This document shows, in pieces, positions 7,779 to 16,142 of a DNA stretch of 64,000 bases (within the stretch, counting starts at the first letter, position 1; every line of letters begins with the position of its first letter). The stretch is from positions 1 through 64,000 of the forward strand of contig JARBTX010000021.1 in assembly GCA_029239975.1 (NCBI GenBank), given 5' to 3'. Below the pieces are notes generated by a model, which saw only the letters and a list, made by a program, of their open reading frames with translations, was not told the DNA's origin and searched no databases. A program made the translations under genes and the position numbers. This stretch comes from Anaerocolumna sp. (GTDB lineage: Bacteria; Bacillota; Clostridia; Lachnospirales; Lachnospiraceae).

Positions 7779-9478
7779 TCGTAATCAAACCTTTCTTCTA
7801 AAATATCAAATGCTTTTGATAACTCTCTTGCAGTTTTCTTTATATCCTTATCATTTTGGAGATTTAAGATATATTCAAATTTATGAAGTAATAATGCTAT
7901 CTCATTCCTTTTCTCACCTAATGATTCTGCATATAGTCTTTCGCCTTTGGCTAGAAGAAGTCTGTATTCTGTTCGCTCGCGTGGATGTATTTTTATATCA
8001 TTTAGTACTTTAAGTCTTTCTTCAATCTCTTTTTTTGTCATTGTACCGGGGCTTTTTTCTATAATAACTCTTTTTCTTGCTCCTGTATTTATTGTTATAA
8101 CTTCAACTTCCAGTATTCCATTGATATCGTATGTATATCTGATATCAATTTTTTCTACCCCTGCTCTTGCTTCAGGAATTTCAATATTAAGTTCACCTAG
8201 CTTGACGTTATTTTTAACGTGGCGGTTTTCTCCTTGATAAATTTCCACAGTAATTCTATCTTGATAATCTCTTATAGTTTCCAGGCGTTCAACTTTGCTG
8301 ACTGGAATAGGTGTATTACGTTCTATGATAGGTAAAAAATGTCCCCCCTCATAGTGATTGTTACCTACATACTGCGCAACTGACGTTCCTAGCGTATATG
8401 GGCATACATCTGTAAGTACAATTTCATTCAAAGCTTTATTTCTTTCCTTAAGAGCTGCCTGGATTGCTGCACCTAAAGCCACCGCTTCATCTGGATTAAT
8501 ATTTGTAAAAGGTAACTTTTTAAACATTTTCCCAACAAGTGATTTAACTACTGGCATACGAGTTGCTCCGCCAATCAGGATGACTGCATCAAGTTCTTTG
8601 GCCAAAATACCTGCATCTCTTAAAGCACGTTCCACTGGTGTACGCAGACGAAGTAAGAGTTGATTATTTAAACTTTCAAAATCATTTCGTTCTATTTTTA
8701 ATTCATACAACTTATTATCCTTAAATAAGTTCATCTTGCCTATTCCTTTATCACTCAAATCACGTTTGCACAATTCGGCCTGTTTGTATATCAAGGAAAG
8801 CTCATTACTGGACAGAGATTTGATATCAAATCCTTCATGTTCAATAAAATACCACTTAAGAACATCGGTAAAATCTTCACCACCTAAGTAATTATCACCT
8901 GCAATCGAGTTAACTTCCATTATTCCATCAAATAACTCTAATATAGAAACATCAAAGGTTCCACCACCCAGGTCAAATACAAGAAATTTAGTATCAGTAT
9001 CCTTCTGATTTATTCCATAAGCGATCGCAGCAGCAGTTGGCTCATTTATCAACCGTTCAACTTTTAAACCTGCCAATTCAGCAGCTTGTTTTGTTGCCTT
9101 ACGCTGAGAATCATTAAAATAAGCAGGAACACTTATAACTGCTTCCTGTACTTCATATCCTAAATAAGCTTCAGCATCAGCTTTCAATGATTTTAACACA
9201 AAAGCTGATAACTCTTGTGGGCTAAATGAATATTTGCCTAAGTCAAATACCTTTTCTGTACCCATATATCGTTTAAATGATGCAGCGGTTAGGTTCGGAT
9301 GTGTAATAAGACGCTCTTTGGCAACTTCCCCTATTAATATCTCGCCATTATCATCAATCCCAACGACAGATGGTGTTAAGTTTGAGCCAAGAACGTTTGG
9401 AATTATTACTGGTCCATCATTTTTCCAGAATGAAACAAGGCTGTTAGTAGTACCTAAATCAATACCTATTATAGACAT
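7775..9478 (-). CDS. hscC: HscC-type Hsp70 chaperone
   Basis: This 567-residue Hsp70 has the phosphate-1 loop GIDLGTTNS (residues 5-13), the connect segment NEPTAAAIAYG and the phosphate-2 loop FDLGGGTFDVS. It continues with a substrate-binding domain and a shortened C-terminal lid. The sequence follows E. coli HscC closely in several places (TNSLVSFWK, SVPAYF, ILTDVCPYTLG, ITVEIYQGEN), more than DnaK. The ATG at 9478 has AAGGGAG at good spacing; a GTG 21 bases upstream would place that ribosome site inside the gene. It is followed with a 4-base overlap by the J-like membrane protein. It is a specialised, not housekeeping, Hsp70. Confidence 0.88.
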   Translation of the reverse strand: MSIIGIDLGTTNSLVSFWKNDGPVIIPNVLGSNLTPSVVGIDDNGEILIGEVAKERLITHPNLTAASFKRYMGTEKVFDLGKYSFSPQELSAFVLKSLKADAEAYLGYEVQEAVISVPAYFNDSQRKATKQAAELAGLKVERLINEPTAAAIAYGINQKDTDTKFLVFDLGGGTFDVSILELFDGIMEVNSIAGDNYLGGEDFTDVLKWYFIEHEGFDIKSLSSNELSLIYKQAELCKRDLSDKGIGKMNLFKDNKLYELKIERNDFESLNNQLLLRLRTPVERALRDAGILAKELDAVILIGGATRMPVVKSLVGKMFKKLPFTNINPDEAVALGAAIQAALKERNKALNEIVLTDVCPYTLGTSVAQYVGNNHYEGGHFLPIIERNTPIPVSKVERLETIRDYQDRITVEIYQGENRHVKNNVKLGELNIEIPEARAGVEKIDIRYTYDINGILEVEVITINTGARKRVIIEKSPGTMTKKEIEERLKVLNDIKIHPRERTEYRLLLAKGERLYAESLGEKRNEIALLLHKFEYILNLQNDKDIKKTARELSKAFDILEERFDYE

Positions 9479-9680
9479 TTTACGATCTCCCTTGAACACG
9501 AGGTTTTAAATACAATTATAAAAGCAAATTATATATTATTGAAATGTTTTATACCATAATTCATCAATTATAGATAATATAAATTATTTGTTCATCATTA
9601 CTTTATGTAAATAATACCAATAAATTTCTAGCTAGTCAAATTGCAAGTGGTATATTGAAAGATATCAAAAATGCAGAAGT

Positions 9681-10193
9681 TCACAAATAAGTTCCTAAGT
9701 TTAGTAACCGCATTGAATTATCAAAATGTATACCAGACATATTGTTATCTCTTGCAATATATTTATTAACCTCATTAATTTCGCACCACATAATATCATC
9801 AACTTCATTTGAATCATTAAAGGGTTTTGCCTTAACAAAAGCAATAAAACCAGCCATTATTAATTCATTTGGTTTAAAATAATAACTTTCAACATATTGA
9901 GTTTTTTCAACTTGTTGACCTGTTTCTCCTAAAATCTCTCTTATTGCCGCTTCCTCTAATGTCTCTCCATTATTTACATATCCAGACACTATTCCCCAAT
10001 GTGTTTTGGAAATGTAATTTTGTTTTAATAATAATATTTGATTATATTCATTAATAACCAATACTTCAACACAACTTGAAGGGCTATCAAAATAAGGTCT
10101 ATTACAAGCATTGCAATACTTTATCAAGCCTTCATCACCAATATTTTTTTCACTTAGTTTTCTACCACATATAGGGCAATAAATAAATTTCAT
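9681..10193 (-). CDS. Nudix hydrolase with zinc ribbon (NudC-like layout)
   Basis: This 170-residue protein has a four-cysteine zinc ribbon (CPIC at residues 5-8 and CNAC about 20 residues later) followed by a Nudix fold. The Nudix box reads G-x5-E-x7-REILGETG. The consensus REUxEExG would have glutamate where this protein has the second-last glycine, so one of the paired metal-binding glutamates is missing. The layout recalls NudC-type NADH or NAD-cap hydrolases, but the protein is shorter. The ATG at 10193 follows a GGGGGAAG ribosome site; an ATG 63 bases upstream is possible. The substrate is unknown and activity may be reduced. Confidence 0.78.
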   Translation of the reverse strand: MKFIYCPICGRKLSEKNIGDEGLIKYCNACNRPYFDSPSSCVEVLVINEYNQILLLKQNYISKTHWGIVSGYVNNGETLEEAAIREILGETGQQVEKTQYVESYYFKPNELIMAGFIAFVKAKPFNDSNEVDDIMWCEINEVNKYIARDNNMSGIHFDNSMRLLNLGTYL

Positions 10194-10285
10194 AGATATT
10201 TTCTTCCCCCGATCTATACCAATATATCTGTAACCGACTGCAAATTTGAAAAACATTACAGTTTATGCTTTAAACTTTGAAACTC

Positions 10286-10618
10286 TTACTTGTGTTTTAT
10301 CTCTGTTTTTATTGATTCCTTGATAGCATAAACAATTACTATTACAATTACAATACCAATAATATATTTTAACCACGACCAGGATGTTAGGATTTGAGTC
10401 GTTAATAATAAAAACACTATACCTAAGATTCGAAACACGATTGTAACTAGATGGTATTCAGCTGACTTATTACTTTTTTTATGTTCTTCTGCCGAAGCAA
10501 ATAGATAGGTGTTCGATAGTAGTGGACCTTTTTCTTTCGATGTATAATAAGAATAAACGAATAATACAATAGAAATTAAGCCGACTATTACTGCAGTAAT
10601 CAATTGCCAAAACTCCAT
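10286..10618 (-). CDS. Small three-helix membrane protein
   Basis: This 110-residue protein has hydrophobic segments at about residues 5-24, 58-76 and 83-100, and a basic C-terminus. The ribosome site (AGGAG type) directly precedes the ATG. The arrangement resembles small DUF3784-like membrane proteins of clostridia, but I cannot name it with confidence. It lies 92 bases upstream of the Nudix gene on the same strand, so they may share a transcript. Confidence 0.55.
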   Translation of the reverse strand: MEFWQLITAVIVGLISIVLFVYSYYTSKEKGPLLSNTYLFASAEEHKKSNKSAEYHLVTIVFRILGIVFLLLTTQILTSWSWLKYIIGIVIVIVIVYAIKESIKTEIKHK

Positions 10619-10723
10619 AATACCTCTCCTTTTTATGTTAAGTGAAAATGTTATCTTATATCATTAATTCTTGTTTTTCTAATTCAGTCTTGGTTTCTTT
10701 TTTAATGATAGTTTCATATTTTC

Positions 10724-10826
10724 TTGATTTCGTAACCCATTCTTGTTCTCATAATCCATTCTTGATTTCGTAACCCATTCTTGTTCTCATAATCCATTCT
10801 TGATTTCATAACCCATTCTTTATTTC
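10724..10826. repeat. Tandem 19-bp repeats, five and a half copies
   Basis: Five adjacent 19-bp units alternate between TTGATTTCGTAACCCATTC and TTGTTCTCATAATCCATTC, giving a 38-bp higher-order period. A partial sixth unit follows. The array lies upstream of the small membrane protein gene. No coding potential was seen. Confidence 0.9.
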
Positions 10827-10991
10827 TTTACAAATACTTGACTTAATTATACATGAAAAATCTAGATTGTTCCATCCATATTTTCCTAAATATCCTATTT
10901 ATAATTATTTTGAACTTTATAGAAATTCTCATTCATTATTAATTGAGATAAGATGGTATTCGTCTCTAAAACATGGTATTTTATTGAGTTC

Positions 10992-11067
10992 TACACGTGT
11001 AACACAACTATTCTACATATGTAGTGAAAATGTGACACGATAGTAGAAAATTCATCATACAACTGTA
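10992..11067. promoter_or_regulatory. Three BlaI/MecI-type operator boxes in helical phase
   Basis: TACACGTGTA (10992-11001), TACATATGTA (11014-11023) and TACAACTGTA (11058-11067) all fit the TACA-N2-TGTA core of BlaI/MecI operators. The centres are 22 and 44 bases apart, so they fall on the same face of the helix. A degenerate match lies at the missing 22-base step (about 11036-11045). Neither flanking gene is an obvious BlaI target, and the only BlaR1-like gene seen is at the start of the window. Confidence 0.5.
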
Positions 11068-11172
11068 GAATGGACGCAAAATAAGGCGAAACTACAGAAA
11101 AAGATATAGAATAATAGATTTAAAGCATCGAAAAGCTTAATTCTAAAATTTACTAATTATTTCCTAATCATA

Positions 11173-11201
11173 TTGACAATAGTTTGATATCAAAGTATAA
11201 T
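11173..11201 (+). promoter_or_regulatory. marR promoter with embedded palindromic operator
   Basis: TTGACA (11173-11178) and TATAAT (11196-11201) have a 17-base spacer that contains the perfect palindrome TTTGATATCAAA (11183-11194). The same palindrome lies before the hydrolase gene, which points to MarR autoregulation and co-regulation. Transcription would begin at or within a base or two of the ATG at 11208. Confidence 0.8.
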
Positions 11202-11207
11202 ACTGTC

Positions 11208-11630
11208 ATGAAAACGAATGACGTGATATCACTTATATCAAAAATTAGAGAAAAAATAAACCGGCTTATTATAACCGAGATGGAGCAAAATGGAATAGAA
11301 GGTATTGTAACTTCCCATGGAGACATCATCAATGCTTTATATAATAAACCAAGAATGACTATGGCAGAGATTGCAGAAAAGATTGGTAAAGATAAATCTA
11401 CCGTAACAGCTCTTATTGACAAATTAGTGAAACTAGGATACGTAACTAAAATAAGAGATACAGAAGATACCAGAGTCGTATATGTAGAGCTGACAGATAA
11501 GGGTAATGAATTAAAACCCATATTCGAAGCAATATCCGAAAAACTTTTAGGTGCTTTTTACTTAGAAGTTTCAGAAAATGAAAAGGAGGTATTATTAAGA
11601 ATTTTAAATAAGATTTATTCAAATCTATAA
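11208..11630 (+). CDS. MarR-family transcriptional regulator
   Basis: This 140-residue protein has the MarR winged helix: MTMAEIAEKIGKDKSTVTALIDKLVKLGYVTKIRDTEDTRVVYVELTDKG spans the helix-turn-helix and wing (about residues 55-105). The helices on either side form the dimer interface. The ATG at 11208 is chosen because the in-frame TTG at 11184 lies inside the promoter. No ribosome site exists, and the promoter geometry puts the transcript start at the ATG itself, so the mRNA may be leaderless. The operator between its -35 and -10 and the matching site before the next gene indicate repression of both. The inducer is unknown. Confidence 0.85.
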   Translation: MKTNDVISLISKIREKINRLIITEMEQNGIEGIVTSHGDIINALYNKPRMTMAEIAEKIGKDKSTVTALIDKLVKLGYVTKIRDTEDTRVVYVELTDKGNELKPIFEAISEKLLGAFYLEVSENEKEVLLRILNKIYSNL

Positions 11631-11642
11631 TTTATTTTTTGA

Positions 11643-11664
11643 TATAATAGTTTGATATCAAACT
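11643..11664 (+). promoter_or_regulatory. Hydrolase promoter -10 and MarR operator
   Basis: A TATAAT (11643-11648) is followed directly by the 16-bp palindrome AGTTTGATATCAAACT (11649-11664), which shares its 12-bp core with the marR promoter operator. The -35 is weak. Bound repressor would block initiation of the hydrolase gene. Confidence 0.75.
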
Positions 11665-11688
11665 AAATGCATAATGGAGGATAATAAT

Positions 11689-12531
11689 ATGATTGATTAC
11701 ACAAAATTACTACCAGAGCATATTGAAACGTACATAGGAGAGAATGATTTATTTTTAGAGATATATGAAAGTGGAAAATTAAAAGAGCAAACTGAGAAAA
11801 GACCACCATTGCTTTTTGTGCATGGAGCTTACACTGGAAGCTGGATGTGGAGTAAATATATACCACACTTTGTTAAAGAAGGGTGGAAGTGTTATGCAAT
11901 GAACATGCGTGGACATTATAGAAGCAGGGTGGTTGACTTAACTCGAGTTACCTTTGAAGATTATTTGGATGATATTATTGAATCTATTAGAGTAGTGAAC
12001 AAAGAATGTAAAGAGGCACCAATACTCATTGGTTTTAGCATGGGTGGTATCCTAAGTCAAAAGATAGCAGAAACCATAAAATTATCTGGTTTAATACTAG
12101 TTGATACATCCATAAGTAAGGAAGTGTACAAGATAGCACCTTACAAAGATGTAGAAGACATCTCTTTAGGCAATAATGTAGTCCCAGCTCCAAAACGTGA
12201 TGAAATCTTTAGCATCGATGAATCAGAGAATGATATTGCTTTTCAGATAAAATATCTTTCTATGGAGTCATCCCATGCATTTCATATGATTCGTGGATTT
12301 GAAACGGATGGAGGAGTTTCTATTGATAATAGTTCCATGACTTGTCCGAGTCTGACTATTAGTGCAATAAATAGTGAAGAAGATGATTATAGAGGCAGAG
12401 CAACGGCAAACCATGTAAAGGGTGAATATACGGGATTATGGGGAACAACTCATACGGGACTTCTTGTAGGGCAAAGATATAAAGAAGCTGTAGATAGAAT
12501 ATTAAAATGGTTAGTAAGATTTGATGGATAA
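11689..12531 (+). CDS. Alpha/beta hydrolase
   Basis: This 280-residue alpha/beta hydrolase has the oxyanion segment FVHGAYTGSWMW, the nucleophile elbow GFSMGG (serine at about residue 120) and a probable catalytic histidine in TTHTGLL near the C-terminus. The ATG at 11689 follows TGGAGG by 8 bases; an earlier ATG at 11674 would place that site inside the gene. It is controlled by the MarR operator just upstream and probably belongs to a MarR-sensed detoxification unit. The ester or other substrate cannot be told. Confidence 0.85.
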   Translation: MIDYTKLLPEHIETYIGENDLFLEIYESGKLKEQTEKRPPLLFVHGAYTGSWMWSKYIPHFVKEGWKCYAMNMRGHYRSRVVDLTRVTFEDYLDDIIESIRVVNKECKEAPILIGFSMGGILSQKIAETIKLSGLILVDTSISKEVYKIAPYKDVEDISLGNNVVPAPKRDEIFSIDESENDIAFQIKYLSMESSHAFHMIRGFETDGGVSIDNSSMTCPSLTISAINSEEDDYRGRATANHVKGEYTGLWGTTHTGLLVGQRYKEAVDRILKWLVRFDG

Positions 12532-12532
12532 G

Positions 12533-12671
12533 TTTCATACAGATAGCTAGTTACATTCAGATAATAAGTTTCATCCAGATAATAAGTTACATCCAGATAA
12601 TAAGTTCCATACAGATAATAGTTAGATACTGATAATAAGTTTCATCCAGACAATAGTTTCATCTAGAAAAC
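12533..12671. repeat. Degenerate 17-18-bp tandem repeats, about eight copies
   Basis: Units such as TTTCATCCAGATAATAAG begin 2 bases after the hydrolase stop codon and run for eight imperfect copies. The end of the gene (GAT GGA TAA G) resembles the end of each unit, so the array may have grown from the 3' end of the gene. Confidence 0.85.
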
Positions 12672-12689
12672 AAAATATTAAGTTAGTAT

Positions 12690-12723
12690 AAATCCCATAT
12701 CGAAAAGTGGTATGGGATTTTAT
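12690..12723 (+). terminator. Hairpin terminator after the hydrolase gene
   Basis: AAATCCCATA (12690-12699) pairs with TATGGGATTT (12711-12720) around an 11-base loop, with a short AT-rich tail after the stem. It is the likely end of the marR-hydrolase transcript. Confidence 0.6.
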
Positions 12724-13232
12724 ATCGTCTTTTGTATATCATCTTTTGTATATCAACTTGGTGTAGTACGACTGAAAGAGGTTGCTTATATAGTGTTTGA
12801 GACACTGACTTAAACTAATTTTATGAGAATAAGTTCTATTTGTGTGGCTCAATTAGATATATATACCAATTGAAGGAATGGTAGCCAAATGAACATAAAA
12901 AATGATATTCAAGGAAATCTAAATTCCGACTTTGGAGACTCTATTATATCAATTTAAACAGAACTTTATCAACCTAATAAATAATAATCATATCCTTATA
13001 AAATCCTTATAATTACTTTCTATACTTAGATCATCTTATAAGATACCTATATGTAATTGCGAGCCAGATATCAAATATATCTATAATGATTATACAATAA
13101 ATAAGTGATTATAACTTAATCTTGCCCCTTAGGGTAACTTAAGTTAAAAAATACTTATATTATAAAGTCTATTTGATAAACTCGAAAAATTCGCAATTGC
13201 CTACCTTATAAAAATAAAAAGGAGATTTCAGT
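12721..13232. other. Intergenic stretch, no gene seen
   Basis: This 510-base gap upstream of the LanF gene has no coding frame that I trust. It holds short palindromes (CCCTTAGGG near 13126 and AACTTAAGTT at 13136-13145) that may be an operator, and an AAAAAGGAGA ribosome site at its end. No clear promoter could be assigned. Confidence 0.5.
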
Positions 13233-13937
13233 ATGAATTATTTATTAGAAACAAACGAGTTGTGTAAAGAATTTAAGAAACAAAAAGCGAACAACAGTAT
13301 ATCAATTAAGGTACCGAGAAATTCCATATATGGTTTGCTTGGTCCAAATGGTGCTGGGAAATCAACATTATTAAAAATGATAACTGGAATGATGAAACCG
13401 ACGGAAGGAGAGATACTTTTTGACGGTAATCAATTAGAACGAAAAGATCTAGCTTTTATTGGTTCCTTAATTGAAAATGCGCCAATCTATGAGAACTTAA
13501 CTGCTAAGGAAAATCTTAAAGTACGAACTCTTATGTATGGTTTACCAGATAGCAGAATAGATGAAGTTCTCGAAATAGCCTGTCTTACCAATACAGGGAA
13601 AAAGCGTGCTGGCAATTTTTCCATGGGAATGAAGCAACGCCTTGGAATTGCTATTGCTCTTTTAAATAACCCGAAACTATTAATTCTAGATGAACCAACC
13701 AATGGTTTAGACCCTATTGGAATCAATGATTTGAGAGAACTCATTCGGTCATTTCCGAAAAAAGGTATTACTGTAATAATATCGAGCCATATATTATCAG
13801 AAATTGAGCAGATAGCAGATTATATTGGAATTATGGTAAATGGTAAGCTTTTGTATCAAAAAGAAATTAACAAATCAGAAAACCTAGAAGCCTTGTTTAT
13901 GGACATTGTGAGAAAAGAAGGTGTAATCCATGGTTAA
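13233..13937 (+). CDS. Lantibiotic-immunity ABC transporter ATPase (LanF-type)
   Basis: This 234-residue ABC ATPase has Walker A GPNGAGKST (about residues 37-45), the signature FSMGMKQR and Walker B LLILDEP, with the compact form of LanF/BcrA-type subunits. It overlaps the first permease by 8 bases. With the two permeases and the two-component system downstream it matches the LanFEG self-protection layout, in which the complex expels lantibiotics or related peptides from the membrane. No lantibiotic precursor or modification gene is nearby, so it probably serves resistance to foreign peptides. Confidence 0.88.
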   Translation: MNYLLETNELCKEFKKQKANNSISIKVPRNSIYGLLGPNGAGKSTLLKMITGMMKPTEGEILFDGNQLERKDLAFIGSLIENAPIYENLTAKENLKVRTLMYGLPDSRIDEVLEIACLTNTGKKRAGNFSMGMKQRLGIAIALLNNPKLLILDEPTNGLDPIGINDLRELIRSFPKKGITVIISSHILSEIEQIADYIGIMVNGKLLYQKEINKSENLEALFMDIVRKEGVIHG

Positions 13938-14652
13938 TTATATAAAAGCTGAATTTTTAAAGCAAAAGAATAGTTTTAATCAAAAGATAATATGGCTTGT
14001 TCCTATGGTAGTAGTTATCATATCATTTTTACTTATGGGGGCAGGATATGTACAAACGGCTTCTTATAATTGGTGGAATGTTTTATTTTTACCTTTTACT
14101 TTTACATATATATCTGCTTCCATAATGAAAAAAGAAAAGAAATATAATTATCACGGCTTATTTGGAATAGTACAAAATAAAAAGAAGTTATGGTATGCGA
14201 AAATAGCTATAGGGACAATTTATTTACTTGTCACATGTCTTTTGTTTTTTGTGATTACAATGTTCGCAGGTTTTATTTTTGTTAAACAAATTACTGTTGT
14301 TAATAATTTATTGGCTAGTTTACTCTTGTTTTTAACCTTTGCATGGCAGATCCCGCTTTTTATGTTAATAACCTTAAAGTTAAATATGTTTGTATCCATA
14401 CTCATTAGTTTAGTTTGTAATTTAATGATTGCTTGTATCTGTGCTGTTGAAAGTTATTGGTGGGTACCATTTTCCATACCAGCAAGGCTTATGTGTCCAG
14501 TAATCAAAGTGTTACCAAATGGATTACTAATGTCAAACGACAATCCTCTTAGTAGTAACCAAGTTATCATACCAGGTATTCTTATTACAGTTGTTTTATA
14601 TGTAGTATTAAATATAATAACAGCTAAAATCTTTGAAAAGCAGGAGATGTAA
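13930..14652 (+). CDS. Lantibiotic-immunity ABC permease (LanE/MutE-type)
   Basis: This 240-residue membrane protein has about six hydrophobic segments and begins MVNYIKAEFLKQKNSFNQK, the usual start of LanE/MutE permeases, where a short cytoplasmic helix precedes the first membrane helix. It sits between the LanF ATPase (8-base overlap) and the second permease (1-base gap), as in other lanFEG operons. It forms half of the membrane pore. Its individual role is assigned from position and general form. Confidence 0.82.
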   Translation: MVNYIKAEFLKQKNSFNQKIIWLVPMVVVIISFLLMGAGYVQTASYNWWNVLFLPFTFTYISASIMKKEKKYNYHGLFGIVQNKKKLWYAKIAIGTIYLLVTCLLFFVITMFAGFIFVKQITVVNNLLASLLLFLTFAWQIPLFMLITLKLNMFVSILISLVCNLMIACICAVESYWWVPFSIPARLMCPVIKVLPNGLLMSNDNPLSSNQVIIPGILITVVLYVVLNIITAKIFEKQEM

Positions 14653-14653
14653 G

Positions 14654-15415
14654 ATGAAGAACTTATTGTATAACATAAAAGCAAATACGTATAAATTTTT
14701 ATATTCAAAGATAACCTTATTACACTTGCTGGTTCCCATCATTGCAATCGTAGTCTTTTGCGGGTATTATTCCTATTCAACTTGGAGTGAGACTGAAAAA
14801 GTTTTTCTATTTATACAAGCAGTAGCAATGGCATTTCCACTGATGATTTCATTTGCAATAACAATGGTGTATGAGCAGGAATTAAAAGCTGGTAATTTTC
14901 AAAGCATTTTGACTGCACCCTATTCAAAAGCTATAGCACATTTGGGAGTCTTAATAACCATCTGCCTTTATGGATTCCTTTCATGTATTATGACGGTTAT
15001 GGGATTTGGGTTCATTTTTAGGTGTATGGGGTTTATTACGTTACCGATTGGGTTCTATTTTAAATCTGCAATTCTTTTAACAGGTACGAATGTCACCTTA
15101 TATATCCTGCAATATATCCTCTGTTTTACATCTGGAAATGGACTTTCATTAGGTTTTGGTATTGTAGGAACCTTAATGAGTCCGCTTCTTTATCTCAGTT
15201 TAGGTGATGTAATATGGAAATACATACCTTTTGGATATGGTGTTCGAATAGGAACCTATTTCTTTTATAAGAATACCGATATAAAACTATTTGACAGTAT
15301 AGAACATGATTTAAATTCAGGAATCTTAGTGGTTGGTATTATGAACTTAATTCTATTTGCAATTTTTATTGCTTTTAGCAAGCGTTGGCAAGGAGCAGTT
15401 CATAAAGAAGAATAA
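14654..15415 (+). CDS. Lantibiotic-immunity ABC permease (LanG/MutG-type)
   Basis: This 253-residue protein has six hydrophobic segments and a short cytoplasmic N-terminus (MKNLLYNIKANTYKFLYSK). The ATG at 14654 follows an AGGAG in the last codons of LanE. Together with LanE it would form the membrane part of the exporter. The C-terminus (AFSKRWQGAVHKEE) is typical of the MutG branch. Confidence 0.82.
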   Translation: MKNLLYNIKANTYKFLYSKITLLHLLVPIIAIVVFCGYYSYSTWSETEKVFLFIQAVAMAFPLMISFAITMVYEQELKAGNFQSILTAPYSKAIAHLGVLITICLYGFLSCIMTVMGFGFIFRCMGFITLPIGFYFKSAILLTGTNVTLYILQYILCFTSGNGLSLGFGIVGTLMSPLLYLSLGDVIWKYIPFGYGVRIGTYFFYKNTDIKLFDSIEHDLNSGILVVGIMNLILFAIFIAFSKRWQGAVHKEE

Positions 15416-15428
15416 TATTCATAAATGT

Positions 15429-15458
15429 TTAGACAAAATATGGATTTTTAGGTATACT
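15429..15458 (+). promoter_or_regulatory. Possible promoter of the two-component genes
   Basis: TTAGAC (15429-15434) and TATACT (15453-15458) are 18 bases apart and lie 25 bases upstream of the response-regulator start. They may give the regulator pair its own basal transcription in addition to read-through. Confidence 0.45.
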
Positions 15459-15482
15459 TGTTTTTGAAAGGTAGGTAGAGTA

Positions 15483-16142
15483 ATGGCAAGAATTCTTGCA
15501 GTGGATGATGATATGGAAATACTTAAGGTAATCAAAAAAGCTCTGGAAAATGACCACCATGTTGTAGATGTTATAAATAGTACTCTTGAAGTTAGAAAGA
15601 TAAGTCTTTCTATATATGATTTGATTCTTCTTGATGTTATGATGCCAGAAACGGATGGTTTTACATTTTGTAAAGAAATACGAACTAATGTGGATTGTCC
15701 TATCATTTTCATCACCGCAAAAACCATGGATACTGATGTTATAACAGGTTTTACCATTGGAGCAGATGATTACATAAAGAAACCATTTAGCTTATTTGAA
15801 TTAAGAGCTAGGGTAAATGCTCATATCAGACGTGAAAAAAGAGAATATCATACAAGAATATTAATAGATCAATTTATGTTTGATGTATCTGAGAAAATTC
15901 TTTATTTTAACAACGACCATATTAAATTAACCAAAAGCGAATATGAAATATGCGAATTTTTAGTGAAAAACAAAGGACAAGTATTTTCTCTTGAACATAT
16001 CATTGAGAAAGTATTCGGATATGATTCTGAAAGTGATACCAGTGCCATTAGAGAGCACATTAAAAATATAAGAGCAAAATTAAAATTATGTGGTGAAAAT
16101 CCCATTGAAACAGTATGGGGGATAGGGTACAAATGGAATTAA
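15483..16142 (+). CDS. OmpR-family response regulator (LanR-type)
   Basis: This 219-residue protein has a receiver domain with acidic pocket DDD (residues 8-10), phospho-acceptor D51 in LLDVMMP, T/K switch residues (TAK at 78-80, KKP at 99-101) and a C-terminal winged helix ending in IETVWGIGYKW. It overlaps the kinase start by 10 bases. Position after lanFEG suggests that it activates this transporter when peptide stress is sensed. The operator was not identified. Confidence 0.88.
   Translation: MARILAVDDDMEILKVIKKALENDHHVVDVINSTLEVRKISLSIYDLILLDVMMPETDGFTFCKEIRTNVDCPIIFITAKTMDTDVITGFTIGADDYIKKPFSLFELRARVNAHIRREKREYHTRILIDQFMFDVSEKILYFNNDHIKLTKSEYEICEFLVKNKGQVFSLEHIIEKVFGYDSESDTSAIREHIKNIRAKLKLCGENPIETVWGIGYKWN

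Noticed and set aside
13121-13145. MerR-type promoter upstream of LanF
   Set aside because: Palindromes are present, but no -35/-10 pair with a 19- or 20-base spacer could be found.
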